Shown: positions 41,805 through 50,858 of the stretch, one piece after another | How the letters are laid out: every line of letters begins with the position of its first letter | Position numbering within the stretch: position 1 is the stretch's first letter | From: an uncultured bacterium | GTDB taxonomy: Bacteria; Planctomycetota; UBA8108; UBA1146 | Assembly: GCA_913056395.1 (NCBI GenBank) | Contig: CAJXMG010000019.1 | Location: 1-50,858 of the forward strand | Direction: 5' to 3' | Length of the DNA stretch: 50,858 nucleotides | Made by a program: the position numbers and the translations under genes | Notes under the pieces: model-generated | The model's input: only the letters and a program-made list of their open reading frames with translations | Told to the model about the DNA's origin: nothing | The model's database searches: none

Positions 41805-43064
41805 TCAGCGTGCGATATCGCTGACCACTTCTCCTTCGATCACGGTTCCCAGGCAGTGGCTGGTGTATTCGAACGGGTCTCCATCAAAGAGAGCCACGTC
41901 TCCATCCTTGCCAACCTCGAGTGAGCCGACACGGTCGCCGATCCCCAAAAGGGCGGCGGCAGAATGGGTGATCAATCCCAGTGCATCACGGAACTCACAA
42001 CCATAGGCACAGGCGATGGCTGCTTCCCAAAGAACCACACGGGTTTTGGGAACGTAGGATTCGTAGCCACTGCCCATCGCGACCGGTACTCCCGCAGCGA
42101 TCAGCTTGGCAGCGGTCTCCATGCTGGCATTCTTGCCGGCCCCGGAAGAGCGCATCATCGTCGGATGCAAAATCACCGGAATTCCCTGAGCTTTCAGTGG
42201 CTCGATGAAGTCGTAACACTCCGCTCCCCCCTGAAGGATCACCGGAATCTGCCACTCCTTCTGCAATCTCAGGACATTCTGGATATCCACCGAAGAATGG
42301 GCATTGATCATCAATGGCATTTCCCCATCGAGAATCTGACCCATCGCTTCCTTGCGCAGGTCGCGGGCAGGAGCATCCTTCTCTTCATCCGCTGCGGCTT
42401 TGGCCACCTTTTCCTGGTATGCCTTCGCCTCGATGAACTTCTGCCTGAGCATCGACATCTGCTTGGCACGGGTTCCAGGGCTTTCCTTGCCACTGCGCAG
42501 TGCATCCGATCCCAGAGTGGCCGCCACCATCGACTGTCTCTGAACCACCGCATCATCGACGCTGTTGCCCCGGGTCTTGACGATGAAGGTTTGCCCGGAA
42601 ATCAGCTGCCCGGGAGCATGCCCGGTGTGGAGGGTGGTGACTCCGAAGGATCGCACCCAATCGATCAGCGGCTCGCGCGGGTTGTAGGCATCCAGAGCAG
42701 CCAGCTCCGGTTGCATCGGCGAAGAGCGTTCGATGTGATCGGAGTCGTGATCGATGTTGAGCCAGCCGGCGAGACCCACCACAGAGCGGGCATCGATGAG
42801 GCCCGGAGTCACAACCTTGCAGCGCTTCTCCGGGGTTCCTTCCGGAACTTCCACAGCAGAAGCGGGTCCGACAGCACTGATCTTGCCATCGATGATCAGG
42901 ACGACCCCATTCTCGATGGGGTCTTGCCATTGGCCCTCGGCAGTCTTCGCCATGGTGTGAACGGTATCTCCATAGATGGCGATGTTTTGTGCCTGCAACT
43001 CAGGAGTCCCTGCCACGAGCAGGATCAGTGCCAGAAATTGAATCAGGGTTGTTGGGGTTTTCAT
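41805..43064 (-). CDS. Amidohydrolase-like protein lacking metal ligands
   Basis: A 419-residue exported protein (signal TLIQFLALILLVAGTPELQAQ) with the amidohydrolase fold: N-terminal beta part NGVVLIIDGKISAVGPASAV, then VVTPGLIDARSVVGLAG where active enzymes have HxH after 'PGLID'. Later, NAHSSVD keeps one His (it would be the metal-binding His of the next strand), but the usual HxDD/'D' end motif reads HPTMMRSS, and the C-terminal region LGIGDRVGSLEVGKDGDVALFDGDPF is normal. The loss of HxH implies weak or no hydrolase activity. The ATG overlaps the upstream stop by one base (TAATG), so it is coupled to the intact homologue. Confidence 0.85.
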   Translation of the reverse strand: MKTPTTLIQFLALILLVAGTPELQAQNIAIYGDTVHTMAKTAEGQWQDPIENGVVLIIDGKISAVGPASAVEVPEGTPEKRCKVVTPGLIDARSVVGLAGWLNIDHDSDHIERSSPMQPELAALDAYNPREPLIDWVRSFGVTTLHTGHAPGQLISGQTFIVKTRGNSVDDAVVQRQSMVAATLGSDALRSGKESPGTRAKQMSMLRQKFIEAKAYQEKVAKAAADEEKDAPARDLRKEAMGQILDGEMPLMINAHSSVDIQNVLRLQKEWQIPVILQGGAECYDFIEPLKAQGIPVILHPTMMRSSGAGKNASMETAAKLIAAGVPVAMGSGYESYVPKTRVVLWEAAIACAYGCEFRDALGLITHSAAALLGIGDRVGSLEVGKDGDVALFDGDPFEYTSHCLGTVIEGEVVSDIAR

Positions 43065-44389
43065 TAGTGATCCTCCCCGCCACAACAGTTGTAGGCGGTA
43101 TCGTCACCCGCTCCGCGGCCACCGATGGCAAAGAGAAGATGCTCGGGGTTTGTACGATCAAACACCTGCTTTCCCTCCACCCATGTTTGGAGGATCTGGG
43201 TGTATACACTGAACGGGTCTCCGGAAAGAACTGCAAAGTCTGCGTCTTTACCCACCGCAAGGGAACCGGTTCGATCCGCAAGCCCGAGCATTTCGGCCCC
43301 GGAAAGGGTCAGGGCACGCAGTGCCCCTTCACGGGACATTCCCGCCCGGACTCCGAGAGCAGCCGATCGCAAAAAGAGGCGGCTGTCCGTAATCCAGTCG
43401 TCGGTGTGGAAGGCGACGTTGACCCCTTCCTCCTCCAGCACGGCTCCGTTTTCCAGTTTGATATCCCGCGCTTCCAGTTTTCCACCCGGTGAATCAACGA
43501 CGATCAGCGAGCAGGCCGCATCGGCGGCGGCGATCTCCTTGGCGACTTTCCAGGCATCGCTGACATGGTGCAGCACCACTTCAAAACCGAACTCCTTCTT
43601 GAGTCGCAGAACGGTGAGGATGTCGTCATGGCGATGGGTGTGGTGATGAACGATGCGCTTGCCCTCGAGAGCCTCAACCAGCGCTTCCATGCGCAAGTCC
43701 CGTTCGGGCATCTTCTCAGGATCTCCCTCGGCGCGGGCGATCTTGGCCTGATACTCCTGAGCCTTGACGTAAGCCTGACGTACCAGTGATGCGGACTTGG
43801 CCCGGGTTCCAGGGAATGGAGCAGAACGCTGGGAGTTGGTTCCATTGGCCATCTTGAGGCCACCCATCGGCCAGCCACTGGCGTCGTGGACCAGAAGGTC
43901 TTCGACGGTGCCCCCATCCCGAAGTTTCAGGTACGTGGTGCGACCACTGATCAGGTGTCCCGATCCCGGCATCTGATTGACGAGAGTCAGACCACCTGCG
44001 CGTGCGCGCATAAAACTGGCGGACCGGACGTCGACCGAATCGAGGGTATGGCACTCGGGCTGGATCGGCTCGGAGCTGTCGCCACCCCCTCCCCAACCGA
44101 TATGGCTGTGGGTGCAGATCAACCCGGGGATGATGGTCTTGCCGGTGACATCGATGCGCATGGCCCCGTCCGGGATAATGACATCCTTCACCGGTCCGAC
44201 TTGTTCGATCTTTCCATCACGAACGAGAAGAGTTCCTTCCTCGATCACCTCAGAGGAAACTGGAACGATGCGTGCGCCAACAAAGGCCTGGACATCCGCA
44301 GCACTGATCGAGGCGGAGAAAGTTAAACACAGCATCAACAGGAAGCATTGCAGGAAGGTCCTGTTTTGAACTCGAAAATGGAGTGACAT
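43064..44389 (-). CDS. Amidohydrolase family protein, exported
   Basis: A 441-residue protein with a signal peptide (LQCFLLMLCLTFSASISA). The metal site is intact: ICTHSHIGW (HxH after PGL), HHHTHRHDD (about 245-253), VVLHHVSD, and AFHTDDWITDSR as the last acidic motif. The C-terminal part is LGLADRTGSLAVGKDADFAVLSGDPF. The C-terminus ends in a Cys/His-bearing tail, YNCCGGEDH. Members of this group are imidazolonepropionase- or prolidase-like; the substrate is not clear. The next gene is a homologue without the HxH site, translated in overlap; both have nearly the same layout, so the pair may form a heteromer. The ATG at 44389 starts the signal; a GTG seven codons upstream is possible. Confidence 0.88.
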   Translation of the reverse strand: MSLHFRVQNRTFLQCFLLMLCLTFSASISAADVQAFVGARIVPVSSEVIEEGTLLVRDGKIEQVGPVKDVIIPDGAMRIDVTGKTIIPGLICTHSHIGWGGGGDSSEPIQPECHTLDSVDVRSASFMRARAGGLTLVNQMPGSGHLISGRTTYLKLRDGGTVEDLLVHDASGWPMGGLKMANGTNSQRSAPFPGTRAKSASLVRQAYVKAQEYQAKIARAEGDPEKMPERDLRMEALVEALEGKRIVHHHTHRHDDILTVLRLKKEFGFEVVLHHVSDAWKVAKEIAAADAACSLIVVDSPGGKLEARDIKLENGAVLEEEGVNVAFHTDDWITDSRLFLRSAALGVRAGMSREGALRALTLSGAEMLGLADRTGSLAVGKDADFAVLSGDPFSVYTQILQTWVEGKQVFDRTNPEHLLFAIGGRGAGDDTAYNCCGGEDH

Positions 44390-44578
44390 GGGCACCCTTT
44401 CGAGAACCACCTGGGTTCTGTTTACTTGAATGAAACGTCAACAATGACACTGTTTGAAGATATCCGAGGGGCCTTCTGGAAGGAAGCATCGTCAGCGATT
44501 CAGGGTTATAATCGATGCTGGTTCTGATCAGCGATAATTCGAAGCGATGATGCGAAAATGCATTGGGAGGTGCTTCAG

Positions 44579-45565
44579 ATGCAACAGGCATGGAAACTGA
44601 CCCTATTCCTGATCGTCCTGTGCTGTACCCCCACCCCTGCCAGGGCTGATTTCGATTACCCCGACTTCACCGATTTGACAGGCTTGACCACTGTCGGCGA
44701 CGCCAGCCAATTCATCGATCGTGTACGCCTCACCGTCTCTGCCATCTCACAGGTCGGTGCGCTCTACACCTCCGAACCCCAATCGGTTGGTCAGGGATTT
44801 GATACCACTTTCCAGTATGCAATTTCACCGATCACCGGCGGAGCGGATGGCATGGCCTTTGTCATCCAGAATGATTCGGCAACGGCCCTCTTTTCCAATG
44901 GAGGTCAATTGGGTTATCACGGGATGGCCCGCTCTCTTGTGGTCGAAATCGATAACTACACCAATGGAAACTGGGCAGACCCCGCCGGCCAACACCTTTC
45001 CATTCACGGCTTGATCGGACAGCCCAACTCCGCCGACGAAATCACTGCCAGCCTCGGTGTCGTCAGCGTCAGCGTGACCGGCCTCCACACCATGCGAGTC
45101 CGATACGACGGCACCACCTTTGAGGTTTACCTCGACGACCTCGACAATCCCCTGATGTCCGTGGATCTGAATCTTTCAGAGTACCTGGAGGGTGACGATG
45201 CCTGGGTCGGCTTTACCGGAGCCACCGGCGGATTGACCCAGGCTCATGAAGTCTTCAGTTGGTCGATGACGACTTCCGGCCAGGTGGGAACACCCTTCAC
45301 CCGCGGCGATCTCAATCTCGATGGATCGGTCAACCTCCCCGATGCCATCTATGGATTGAGTTCCCTCTTCGTCCCCGGATCACCCTTCCCGGGTTGTGCA
45401 GACTCTGCAGACTGCAACGACGACGGCAGTTTCAATCTTCCCGATGCGGTATTTCTGCTGAGCGCACTCTTCGTCCCGGGCTCCCCACCGATCCCCGAAC
45501 CATCGAACTGCAGCATCGATGCCAGCGACGACACTCTCGACTGTCAGGTCACAGTCTGTCCGTAA
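44579..45565 (+). CDS. Secreted lectin-like protein with two dockerin-like repeats
   Basis: A 328-residue protein with a signal peptide (WKLTLFLIVLCCTPTPARA). The N-terminal domain (about 25-225) has the L-type lectin pattern: FQYAISPITGGADGMAFVIQ, 'ARSLVVEIDNYTNGNWADP' (carbohydrate/metal loop of legume lectin-like domains) and VRYDGTTFEVYLD. Two EF-hand-like repeats follow: RGDLNLDGSVNLPDAIYGLS and NDDGSFNLPDAVFLLSALF, each ending 'LFVPGSP'. Such repeats end many secreted planctomycete proteins and probably bind calcium. A Cys-containing tail closes the protein. ATG 44579 has GGGAGG nine bases upstream. It ends 13 bases from the convergent mfd stop. Confidence 0.82.
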   Translation: MQQAWKLTLFLIVLCCTPTPARADFDYPDFTDLTGLTTVGDASQFIDRVRLTVSAISQVGALYTSEPQSVGQGFDTTFQYAISPITGGADGMAFVIQNDSATALFSNGGQLGYHGMARSLVVEIDNYTNGNWADPAGQHLSIHGLIGQPNSADEITASLGVVSVSVTGLHTMRVRYDGTTFEVYLDDLDNPLMSVDLNLSEYLEGDDAWVGFTGATGGLTQAHEVFSWSMTTSGQVGTPFTRGDLNLDGSVNLPDAIYGLSSLFVPGSPFPGCADSADCNDDGSFNLPDAVFLLSALFVPGSPPIPEPSNCSIDASDDTLDCQVTVCP

Positions 45566-45578
45566 AGATTGGGCAGAC

Positions 45579-48500
45579 CTAGGTCGAAGCCCCCGCCGCC
45601 TGCTGAAGTTTCCAGGCGACAAGAATTCCATCGAGGTCATCCGGAGCCAAGCCTGCTGGTGGTCGACCCGCGATCGTGCCGTCCGGCAACGGGCGGACTT
45701 CCCAACCGAAACCACGGAAGCCCCGTTCGATTCCGTCGCGGTTGCCGCGGAGAATGATCCAGCCATCTTCGGCGGCGATGCGATTGACGCCCCATGAACC
45801 GAGAGTGATGCGCAATCGCTGCTGACCGATGAGTCGCAGCGTCTCGCTGGGGATCGGTCCGAACTGATCTTCCAGATCCTCGGTGATGACATCGAGCTGC
45901 CCCGATCGCAGCGCTGTAGCGATCTGTCGATAGTGGCGCAATCGCTGACGGGTATCGGGCAGATAGCTGTCGGGAATCAGGCACAACCCTGGCAATGTCA
46001 TCTCGACGTCCGGCGGCTCCTCGGAAGCGGTTCCCCGCAGATGGGCGACCGCCTTCTCCAGCAAACGGCAGAAGAGATCGTAGCCCACCGCACCGATGTG
46101 ACCGGACTGTTCCTTGCCGAGGATGTTACCCGCTCCGCGAATCTCCAGATCGCGCATGGCGATCTGGAAACCACTGCCCAGATCAGAATACTCTTCGATC
46201 GCCTGCAAACGGGTGCGCGCCTCGGGACGGATCGGTTGGTCATCGGGCACCACCAGATAGCAGTAAGCCTTGTGATGACTGCGACCCACCCTTCCGCGCA
46301 ACTGGTGCAGCTGGGCCAGACCAAAGCGGTCTGCCCGCTCAACGATCAGCGTGTTGGCGCTGGGGATATCGAGACCACTTTCGATGATCGTCGTCGAGAT
46401 CAGCACATTGGCGCGCTTGTCGATGAACTCGATCATCTTCTCTTCCAATTCGAGTTCATCCATCTGCCCGTGTGCGACCGTGACCTTCGCCTCCGGCAGC
46501 AGGGTCTCCACCCGGTTCTTGCATTCGTTGATGCTGGTCACCCGATTGTGGAGCCAGTAGATCTGCCCATCGCGATTGATCTCCCGCAGGGCGATCTGCC
46601 GAAATCGACGTTCGTCGAAGGCGGTCACTTCTGTCTGGACCGGAGCCCGGCCCTCCGGCGCTTCATGAAGACTTGAGATGTCTTTCACACCGACCAGTGA
46701 CATGTGCAGGGTTCGCGGGATCGGCGTTGCGGTCATCGTCAACACATCGACGAGACGCCGCAGCTGTTTGAGTTTCTCTTTATGGGCGACACCGAAGCGC
46801 TGCTCCTCGTCGATGACGATCAGACCCAGATCTTCAAAGTGTACGTCTCCTGAGAGCAGACGGTGGGTGCCGATGAGGATATCGACCTCACCCTGGGACA
46901 CCTTCTCCAGAATCTCGTTCTGCTTTCTGCGACCCTGAAAGCGGCTGATCGATTCGATTCTGATGGGCCACTCCGCCATCCGTTCACGGAAAGTGACCAG
47001 ATGCTGTTGGGCGAGAACCGTGGTCGGCACCAACACCGCGACCTGCTTGCCCCCTTGGACCGCCTTGAAAGCGGCCCGCATCGCCAGCTCGGTTTTTCCG
47101 TAACCGACATCTCCGCAAACGAGACGGTCCATCGGCTTCGGTTTTTCCATGTCACCCTTGATCGCTTCCATGGCGTGAAGCTGATCGCCGGTCTCGTCGT
47201 AGGGAAACGCTTCGTCAAAGGCGGTGACAGCGGTGTTGTCCTCTGGAAAGGGATGGCCCGGTCTCTCCGCGCGAATCGCCTGCACCTCGAGCAGTTCCGC
47301 CGCCAGATCGTGGACCGATTCCTCGGCACGGGCCTTCTTCTTCGACCACAGCGTGCCGCCGACCTTGTCGAGCTTACCTGCGGCACGACCGCCACCCACA
47401 TACTTCTGTACCAGATCGATCCGGTCCACCGGCACCAGCAGGGTGACACCCTCGGCAAATTCGAGAACCAGAAAGTCTCCCTGGCGTGCTCCGTCCCGGA
47501 CCGCGCGCAATCCCTGATAGCGAGCGATACCGTGGGTCACATGGACGACCAGTTGTCCTTCCTCCAACTCGAGGAAGTTGTCGACCGCCCGACCTTCGAC
47601 CCGCTTGCGGGTTTCCTTCTTTTCGACACTGCGTCGGCGACCGAGAGCGGCATGTCCACTGACAAAGATACCGCCGCCATCTTCATGCCAGCGGAAACCG
47701 GTGGAGAGCTGGCCCATTCGGACGCGCACTCCAGGCCCCACATTGGCTTCTGCCAGAACTTCCCGGAATCGCTCCCCCTCCGCTTCCTGTCTGAGGAAGA
47801 CGATGACGTCTTCACCGCGATCAGAGACTTCTGCCAAGGCAGAAACGGTACCTTCCAGAGAGCCCTGATAACGATCGGCGGAAACCACCGGCAGTTGAAG
47901 GGGTCGATGCCCCGCTTCGGGAATCAGCGGATCCAGTTGCAGGCGGATATGTCGTCCGGCTCTTTCCCAGAATCCCTCGCACAGTTTCTGGCGGTCACGG
48001 GCTGCCCACTGTCCGACAAGAAAGTGAACCCGCTCTTCCACCTCTTTGGGATTCCACACCGCAACGATGGATCCCTCGGGCAAGGCGTCAAAGAGCAGAC
48101 TCTGGGTCCCGGTCCAACCACGGATAAACCATGACTCCCTCGGGGCCATCGACAGAACGACCATGTCGAGATCGCCGCTGACCTTTTGATCGCGGGGAGA
48201 GATGGTTTGAATGGCATCAATTTCGTCATCGAAGAAATCGATGCGATAGGGCACAGGACTCTCCCGGGGCCACACATCAAAGAGGCTTCCACGGATAGCA
48301 AAGTCACCGGGACGGGCAACTTGGGGAAAGCGACGATAACCCGCCTCCACCAGACTTCGGGAAAGATCACCGCGCTCCCGGCGATCTCCCACCCTGAGCA
48401 CCACACGGTGGTCCCCATCCATTTCCTGACTGATCGGCTGCAACACTGCCTGCACCGGAGCGATTACCGTTTTCAGCTGACCCGACTCCAGGGATCTCAG

Positions 48501-48917
48501 TGTTTCAAAGCGGTCACGGAAGGTATCGAGGTCCGGCTCCGAGTCCTCTTCAAAGAGACTTTCCCACATCGGAAAGTCGCCGATGGGTTGTCCGGTAAAG
48601 GTGGTGATGTCCTGTCGCAATTGTTGGGCAGCATCGGGGCTGGAGGTCAGCACCAGAAGGGGGCGACTCTGGTTCTCGGTAAGGGCGGTCAGCAGCAGAC
48701 CGACAGCCCCTTCAGAACAGCGACCGACATGAACCACAGTTTCAGTCCTGAGACGGGCACAGACCTCCCCCAGGACCGATGAGTCGCAGAGGACCCTTTC
48801 GATCAATGGATCACGATCTGTTTCGGCACTCCCTTTAGAGGCAGTCACCGCTTCTCCGCTCAGTTCCGGCAAAGTCCGAAAGCCGAAATGGCTTCCCTGA
48901 ACCGTCCGGAGATCCAC
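45579..48917 (-). CDS. mfd: Transcription-repair coupling factor Mfd
   Basis: Removes RNA polymerase stalled at lesions and recruits UvrA. The 1112-residue protein has all parts: the UvrB-like N-terminal region, the RNA-polymerase-interacting domain after the '[23 protein letters not shown]' start (about 455-510), the RecG-like translocase with Walker [12 protein letters not shown] near residue 600, Walker B DEEQRFG near 702, [16 protein letters not shown], and '[10 protein letters not shown]', then the TRCF C-terminal domain. E. coli Mfd has 1148 residues. The start is a GTG at 48917 with only a weak ribosome site. Antisense open frames of up to 423 codons over it are composition artefacts. 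Confidence 0.97.
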   Translation of the reverse strand: MDLRTVQGSHFGFRTLPELSGEAVTASKGSAETDRDPLIERVLCDSSVLGEVCARLRTETVVHVGRCSEGAVGLLLTALTENQSRPLLVLTSSPDAAQQLRQDITTFTGQPIGDFPMWESLFEEDSEPDLDTFRDRFETLRSLESGQLKTVIAPVQAVLQPISQEMDGDHRVVLRVGDRRERGDLSRSLVEAGYRRFPQVARPGDFAIRGSLFDVWPRESPVPYRIDFFDDEIDAIQTISPRDQKVSGDLDMVVLSMAPRESWFIRGWTGTQSLLFDALPEGSIVAVWNPKEVEERVHFLVGQWAARDRQKLCEGFWERAGRHIRLQLDPLIPEAGHRPLQLPVVSADRYQGSLEGTVSALAEVSDRGEDVIVFLRQEAEGERFREVLAEANVGPGVRVRMGQLSTGFRWHEDGGGIFVSGHAALGRRRSVEKKETRKRVEGRAVDNFLELEEGQLVVHVTHGIARYQGLRAVRDGARQGDFLVLEFAEGVTLLVPVDRIDLVQKYVGGGRAAGKLDKVGGTLWSKKKARAEESVHDLAAELLEVQAIRAERPGHPFPEDNTAVTAFDEAFPYDETGDQLHAMEAIKGDMEKPKPMDRLVCGDVGYGKTELAMRAAFKAVQGGKQVAVLVPTTVLAQQHLVTFRERMAEWPIRIESISRFQGRRKQNEILEKVSQGEVDILIGTHRLLSGDVHFEDLGLIVIDEEQRFGVAHKEKLKQLRRLVDVLTMTATPIPRTLHMSLVGVKDISSLHEAPEGRAPVQTEVTAFDERRFRQIALREINRDGQIYWLHNRVTSINECKNRVETLLPEAKVTVAHGQMDELELEEKMIEFIDKRANVLISTTIIESGLDIPSANTLIVERADRFGLAQLHQLRGRVGRSHHKAYCYLVVPDDQPIRPEARTRLQAIEEYSDLGSGFQIAMRDLEIRGAGNILGKEQSGHIGAVGYDLFCRLLEKAVAHLRGTASEEPPDVEMTLPGLCLIPDSYLPDTRQRLRHYRQIATALRSGQLDVITEDLEDQFGPIPSETLRLIGQQRLRITLGSWGVNRIAAEDGWIILRGNRDGIERGFRGFGWEVRPLPDGTIAGRPPAGLAPDDLDGILVAWKLQQAAGAST

Positions 48918-49007
48918 AGGATAGCCGCTGGGGGCAAAAATTCATCTGAAGCAGGGAATCAGACAGGCAGAAGTTGTCAGTTTGTGAAGAAAAAACCGGG
49001 AGTGGCT

Positions 49008-49745
49008 TCAACTCTGGGTCGGATCGACCCCGAGTTTGTCGAGAGCGGCCTTGGCCGCAGCCTGTTCCGCCTCTTTCTTGGTCGTGCCTTCACCGACGCC
49101 GAGGATGTCCTTTTTCAGCATCGCCTGAACGACAAATTCCTTGGCGTGATCAGGACCACTCTCGCTCTTGACCCGATAGTTGGGGGTCGAGCCATCCTCC
49201 TTCTGCAGATGCTGCTGCAGGATGGATTTGTAATTCACCGAGTGCTCTTTCTGGTGAACAGCGAGGACCTGGTGGTAGAGGTTGCGAACGATGAATTCCT
49301 TCGCCTGATCGATGCCCCCGTCGAGGTAGATGGCAGCGATCACGGCTTCGAAAACGTTGGCAAGCAAACTGTTTGGCAACTTGCGACGGCTGGTCACACC
49401 CTTGCCGACGGCGTAGGCCTCATCGAGACCGAGACGCATACTCTCTTCCGCCAGCGTGTTGGTGGAGACCACTGCAGATTTGATCTGCGTCAGCTCACCT
49501 TCCGGTCGCTCGGGGAAGAAGTTGAAGAGGAACTCGGTCATGACCATTCCCAACACCGAGTCGCCGAGGAATTCCATGCGCTCGTTGCAGGGGTTGTCGA
49601 TGGTTTTCAGGGAAGAATGGGTCAGGGCCTGAACCAGATGGTTCGGGTCCTTGAAGTGGTAACCGATCCGTTTCTCACACGCCTCCAGGCGCTTGAGATC
49701 GGAAGGGGCAATATTTTCGTGTTCAAATCCGCGAGGACCGACCAT
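49008..49745 (-). CDS. rnc: Ribonuclease III
   Basis: Cleaves double-stranded RNA in rRNA and mRNA processing. The catalytic signature NERMEFLGDSVLGM (about 54-67) carries Glu55, Glu58 and Asp62; Glu133 in NVFEAVIAAIYLDGG is the other metal ligand, while the residue matching E. coli Asp114 is Asn130, a change also found in other lineages by my memory. The C-terminal double-stranded-RNA-binding domain (about 165-238) reads NYKSILQQHLQKEDGSTPNYRV and KKEAEQAAAKAAL. Length 245 residues. The gene lies 90 bases upstream of mfd on the same strand; the divergent PilT gene begins 331 bases away. Confidence 0.96.
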   Translation of the reverse strand: MVGPRGFEHENIAPSDLKRLEACEKRIGYHFKDPNHLVQALTHSSLKTIDNPCNERMEFLGDSVLGMVMTEFLFNFFPERPEGELTQIKSAVVSTNTLAEESMRLGLDEAYAVGKGVTSRRKLPNSLLANVFEAVIAAIYLDGGIDQAKEFIVRNLYHQVLAVHQKEHSVNYKSILQQHLQKEDGSTPNYRVKSESGPDHAKEFVVQAMLKKDILGVGEGTTKKEAEQAAAKAALDKLGVDPTQS

Positions 49746-50076
49746 GACTCTTGATTTCCAGGAACGATCGCGGGCTTGGATGCGTCCCCCGGGGGGCGTA
49801 CTTCCCGGAGGTCACGCATACGAGCCGGCCACCGGCCAACACTGGATACTTCGGCACTGTTTGCTGTCCGCCTTACGAAATTCCTGAAGAATCCCGCAAA
49901 AGCCCGGAAAACCCGGTCTCTCTCCCTGAAAACGACCCGGAAACCACATTTCCGGACCTGACCCCTTCAGGGACAGCGGTCGACGGAGCCTTCCTGACAT
50001 CTATATTGTCGAGGATAAGACTCGATTTCGGGGCCTGCAACCGGCCCTGACTTTGTTCCCCTGAAAAGAGTGTCTC
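49746..50076. other. Intergenic region between divergent rnc and PilT-type gene
   Basis: 331 bases without a convincing gene; a rightward open frame of about 100 codons covers much of it but is Pro/Thr-rich and starts inside rnc, so I do not call it. Promoters for both flanking genes must lie here. A G/C tract (CCCCCGGGGGG near 49786-49796) is present. No RNA gene was recognised. Confidence 0.45.
49994..50021 (+). promoter_or_regulatory. Possible sigma-70-type promoter for the PilT-type gene
   Basis: CTGACA (49994-49999) and TAAGAC (50016-50021) are spaced 16 bases apart, 55 bases before the ATG at 50077. Both are only partial matches to consensus, so this is a tentative placement. Confidence 0.25.
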
Positions 50077-50858
50077 ATGAGTGCCACCGACCGATTCCGT
50101 CCCGTCTATGGCGTCAAGGAACAGCGCTGGAGCCTGCTCGATCTCCTCGAGCGCTTTGCCGATCCCGGCTTCTTCTCCGGGGGAGTCCTGCGGATCAGCG
50201 ATCTGCATCTGCGACCGGGCAAACCGGCCCACTACCGTTTCGATGGGGAGCTGATTCCCCTGCCGGGCGGTGCCGACCTCGACGACGACACGGTTCAGGC
50301 TCTCATCAAACCCGCCCTGCGCGATGACACCCTCGAACGGGTTCAACAAGGGGAGGATGTGGATGCTTCCTGGGAGTGGCCGGAGAAGGATCTCTCCTTC
50401 CGCATCAATGTCTTCCGCGCCCGCGAAGGTACCTGCGTCGCCCTGCGTGTTCTCGCACGCAAGATTCCCCCACCGGAAGAGATCGGTTTCCCCTTCGACA
50501 GCACGTGGAAAGAGTTCATGGCGATGGACCAGGGCCTCGTCATCGTCACCGGCATCACCGGCAGCGGCAAATCGACCACCGTCTCGAGCCTGCTGACAAG
50601 AAGAGCCAAGGAACGGGGTGAACGGGTCATCACTCTGGAAGATCCCATCGAATACATCCTCGAAGGAGACAAGGCCCTCGTCTCACAACGGGAACTGGGC
50701 CAACATCTGACATCCTTCAGTGGAGGATTGCGCAGTGCCCTGCGGGAGGATCCGGATGTGATCTTCGTCGGTGAGGTGCGCGATCCGGAAACCGCCGCCC
50801 TCGCCCTGACCGCCGCGGAAACAGGTCACGTGGTGATCACTACCCTGCACACCAAGGA
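50077..50858 (+). CDS. PilT-type twitching ATPase, C-terminus cut off
   Basis: The reading frame runs off the right edge after 260 codons. The N-terminal domain has ISDLHLRPGKPAHYRFDGEL (about 48-67), the 'SDiHl.pG.pp..R..G.l' start of PilT/PilU proteins. Then come Walker A GITGSGKSTT (about 160-169), the Asp box ITLEDPIEYI (about 188-197), Walker B DVIFVGEVRDPETA and the His box TGHVVITTLHT. It should power retraction of type IV pili at the inner membrane, or related secretion. GEVRD stands where many PilT proteins have GE(M/L)RD, a conservative change. The ATG at 50077 has AAAAGAG upstream. Confidence 0.93.
   Translation, partial: MSATDRFRPVYGVKEQRWSLLDLLERFADPGFFSGGVLRISDLHLRPGKPAHYRFDGELIPLPGGADLDDDTVQALIKPALRDDTLERVQQGEDVDASWEWPEKDLSFRINVFRAREGTCVALRVLARKIPPPEEIGFPFDSTWKEFMAMDQGLVIVTGITGSGKSTTVSSLLTRRAKERGERVITLEDPIEYILEGDKALVSQRELGQHLTSFSGGLRSALREDPDVIFVGEVRDPETAALALTAAETGHVVITTLHTK

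Noticed and set aside
41964-43067. Rightward open frame of 367 codons antisense to an amidohydrolase
   Set aside because: It covers a clear amidohydrolase with signal peptide; the antisense product is His/Arg-rich shadow sequence.
46863-48134. Rightward open frame of 423 codons antisense to mfd
   Set aside because: Mfd on the other strand has all domains; the antisense translation has no family pattern and reflects the codon bias of the real gene.
49751-50050. Possible gene of about 100 codons between rnc and the PilT-type gene
   Set aside because: Pro/Thr-rich without family pattern, no ribosome site, and it begins at the very edge of rnc.
1-50858. Mobile elements, CRISPR arrays, tRNA or rRNA genes
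   Set aside because: No transposase or integrase motifs, no spaced direct repeats and no cloverleaf or rRNA core sequences were recognised when reading both strands; a covariance search would be the firm test for small RNAs.

Overview
The window reads as a piece of a chromosome from a member of the Planctomycetota (inferred). The evidence is a double DUF1080 (3-keto-disaccharide hydrolase) protein, a secreted lectin-like protein ending in two short dockerin-like 'GDxNxDGxxNLPDA' repeats, a MoxR/DUF58/VWA (Bat-type) operon, many signal peptides, lipoproteins and an outer-membrane barrel, and frequent GTG/TTG starts. I see no transposase, integrase, phage gene, CRISPR array, rRNA or tRNA.

Layout. 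1-3.7 kb, leftward: the N-terminal part of rmuC, recQ and a DUF3293 gene. 3.9-6.5 kb, rightward: an M42 aminopeptidase and an Omp85-type barrel. 6.5-11.1 kb, leftward: a small membrane protein, aat, and three paralogues of an unrecognised lipoprotein family. This block carries the scars of a segmental duplication: one lipoprotein copy is broken, and short 3' remnants of a second aat and a second barrel gene remain. 11.1-12.1 kb: an RarD/EamA-type transporter. 12.1-17.5 kb: a tightly coupled MoxR-DUF58-DUF4381-like-BatA-BatB-TPR cluster. Its last gene has an in-frame UGA followed by a SECIS-like hairpin and 39 more codons, with a strong terminator 29 bases after the extended stop. 17.7-21.4 kb: a 1226-residue exported, membrane-anchored protein. 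21.4-23.4 kb: a secreted protein with a 505-base leader region, a leader hairpin and a strong terminator. 23.5-25.0 kb: a methyltransferase overlapping a UbiA-like membrane protein.

25.0-29.4 kb: a membrane-anchored coiled-coil protein (leftward), then clpS, a receptor-type adenylate cyclase, a second methyltransferase and a DUF2017 protein. 29.4-31.3 kb, leftward: a PqqB-like lipoprotein hydrolase and an exported unknown. 31.5-33.5 kb: a TPP riboswitch and thiC. 33.5-36.7 kb: a PhoD-like phosphatase coupled to an exported metallopeptidase, then the DUF1080 protein. 37.0-41.8 kb: an APC permease, an APH-family kinase, a TPR protein and a GT39-type glycosyltransferase. 41.8-44.4 kb: two coupled exported amidohydrolases, one lacking most of its metal ligands. 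44.6-50.9 kb: the lectin-like protein, mfd, rnc and the first 260 codons of a PilT-type ATPase.

How the parts fit: recQ, rmuC and mfd serve DNA repair. Aat and ClpS are the writer and reader of the bacterial Leu/N-degron pathway, although about 16 kb apart. The MoxR/Bat cluster is a chaperone-plus-VWA envelope system. Most remaining genes encode envelope or secreted proteins. The items most worth following are the candidate selenoprotein in the Bat cluster and the decayed duplication around aat.
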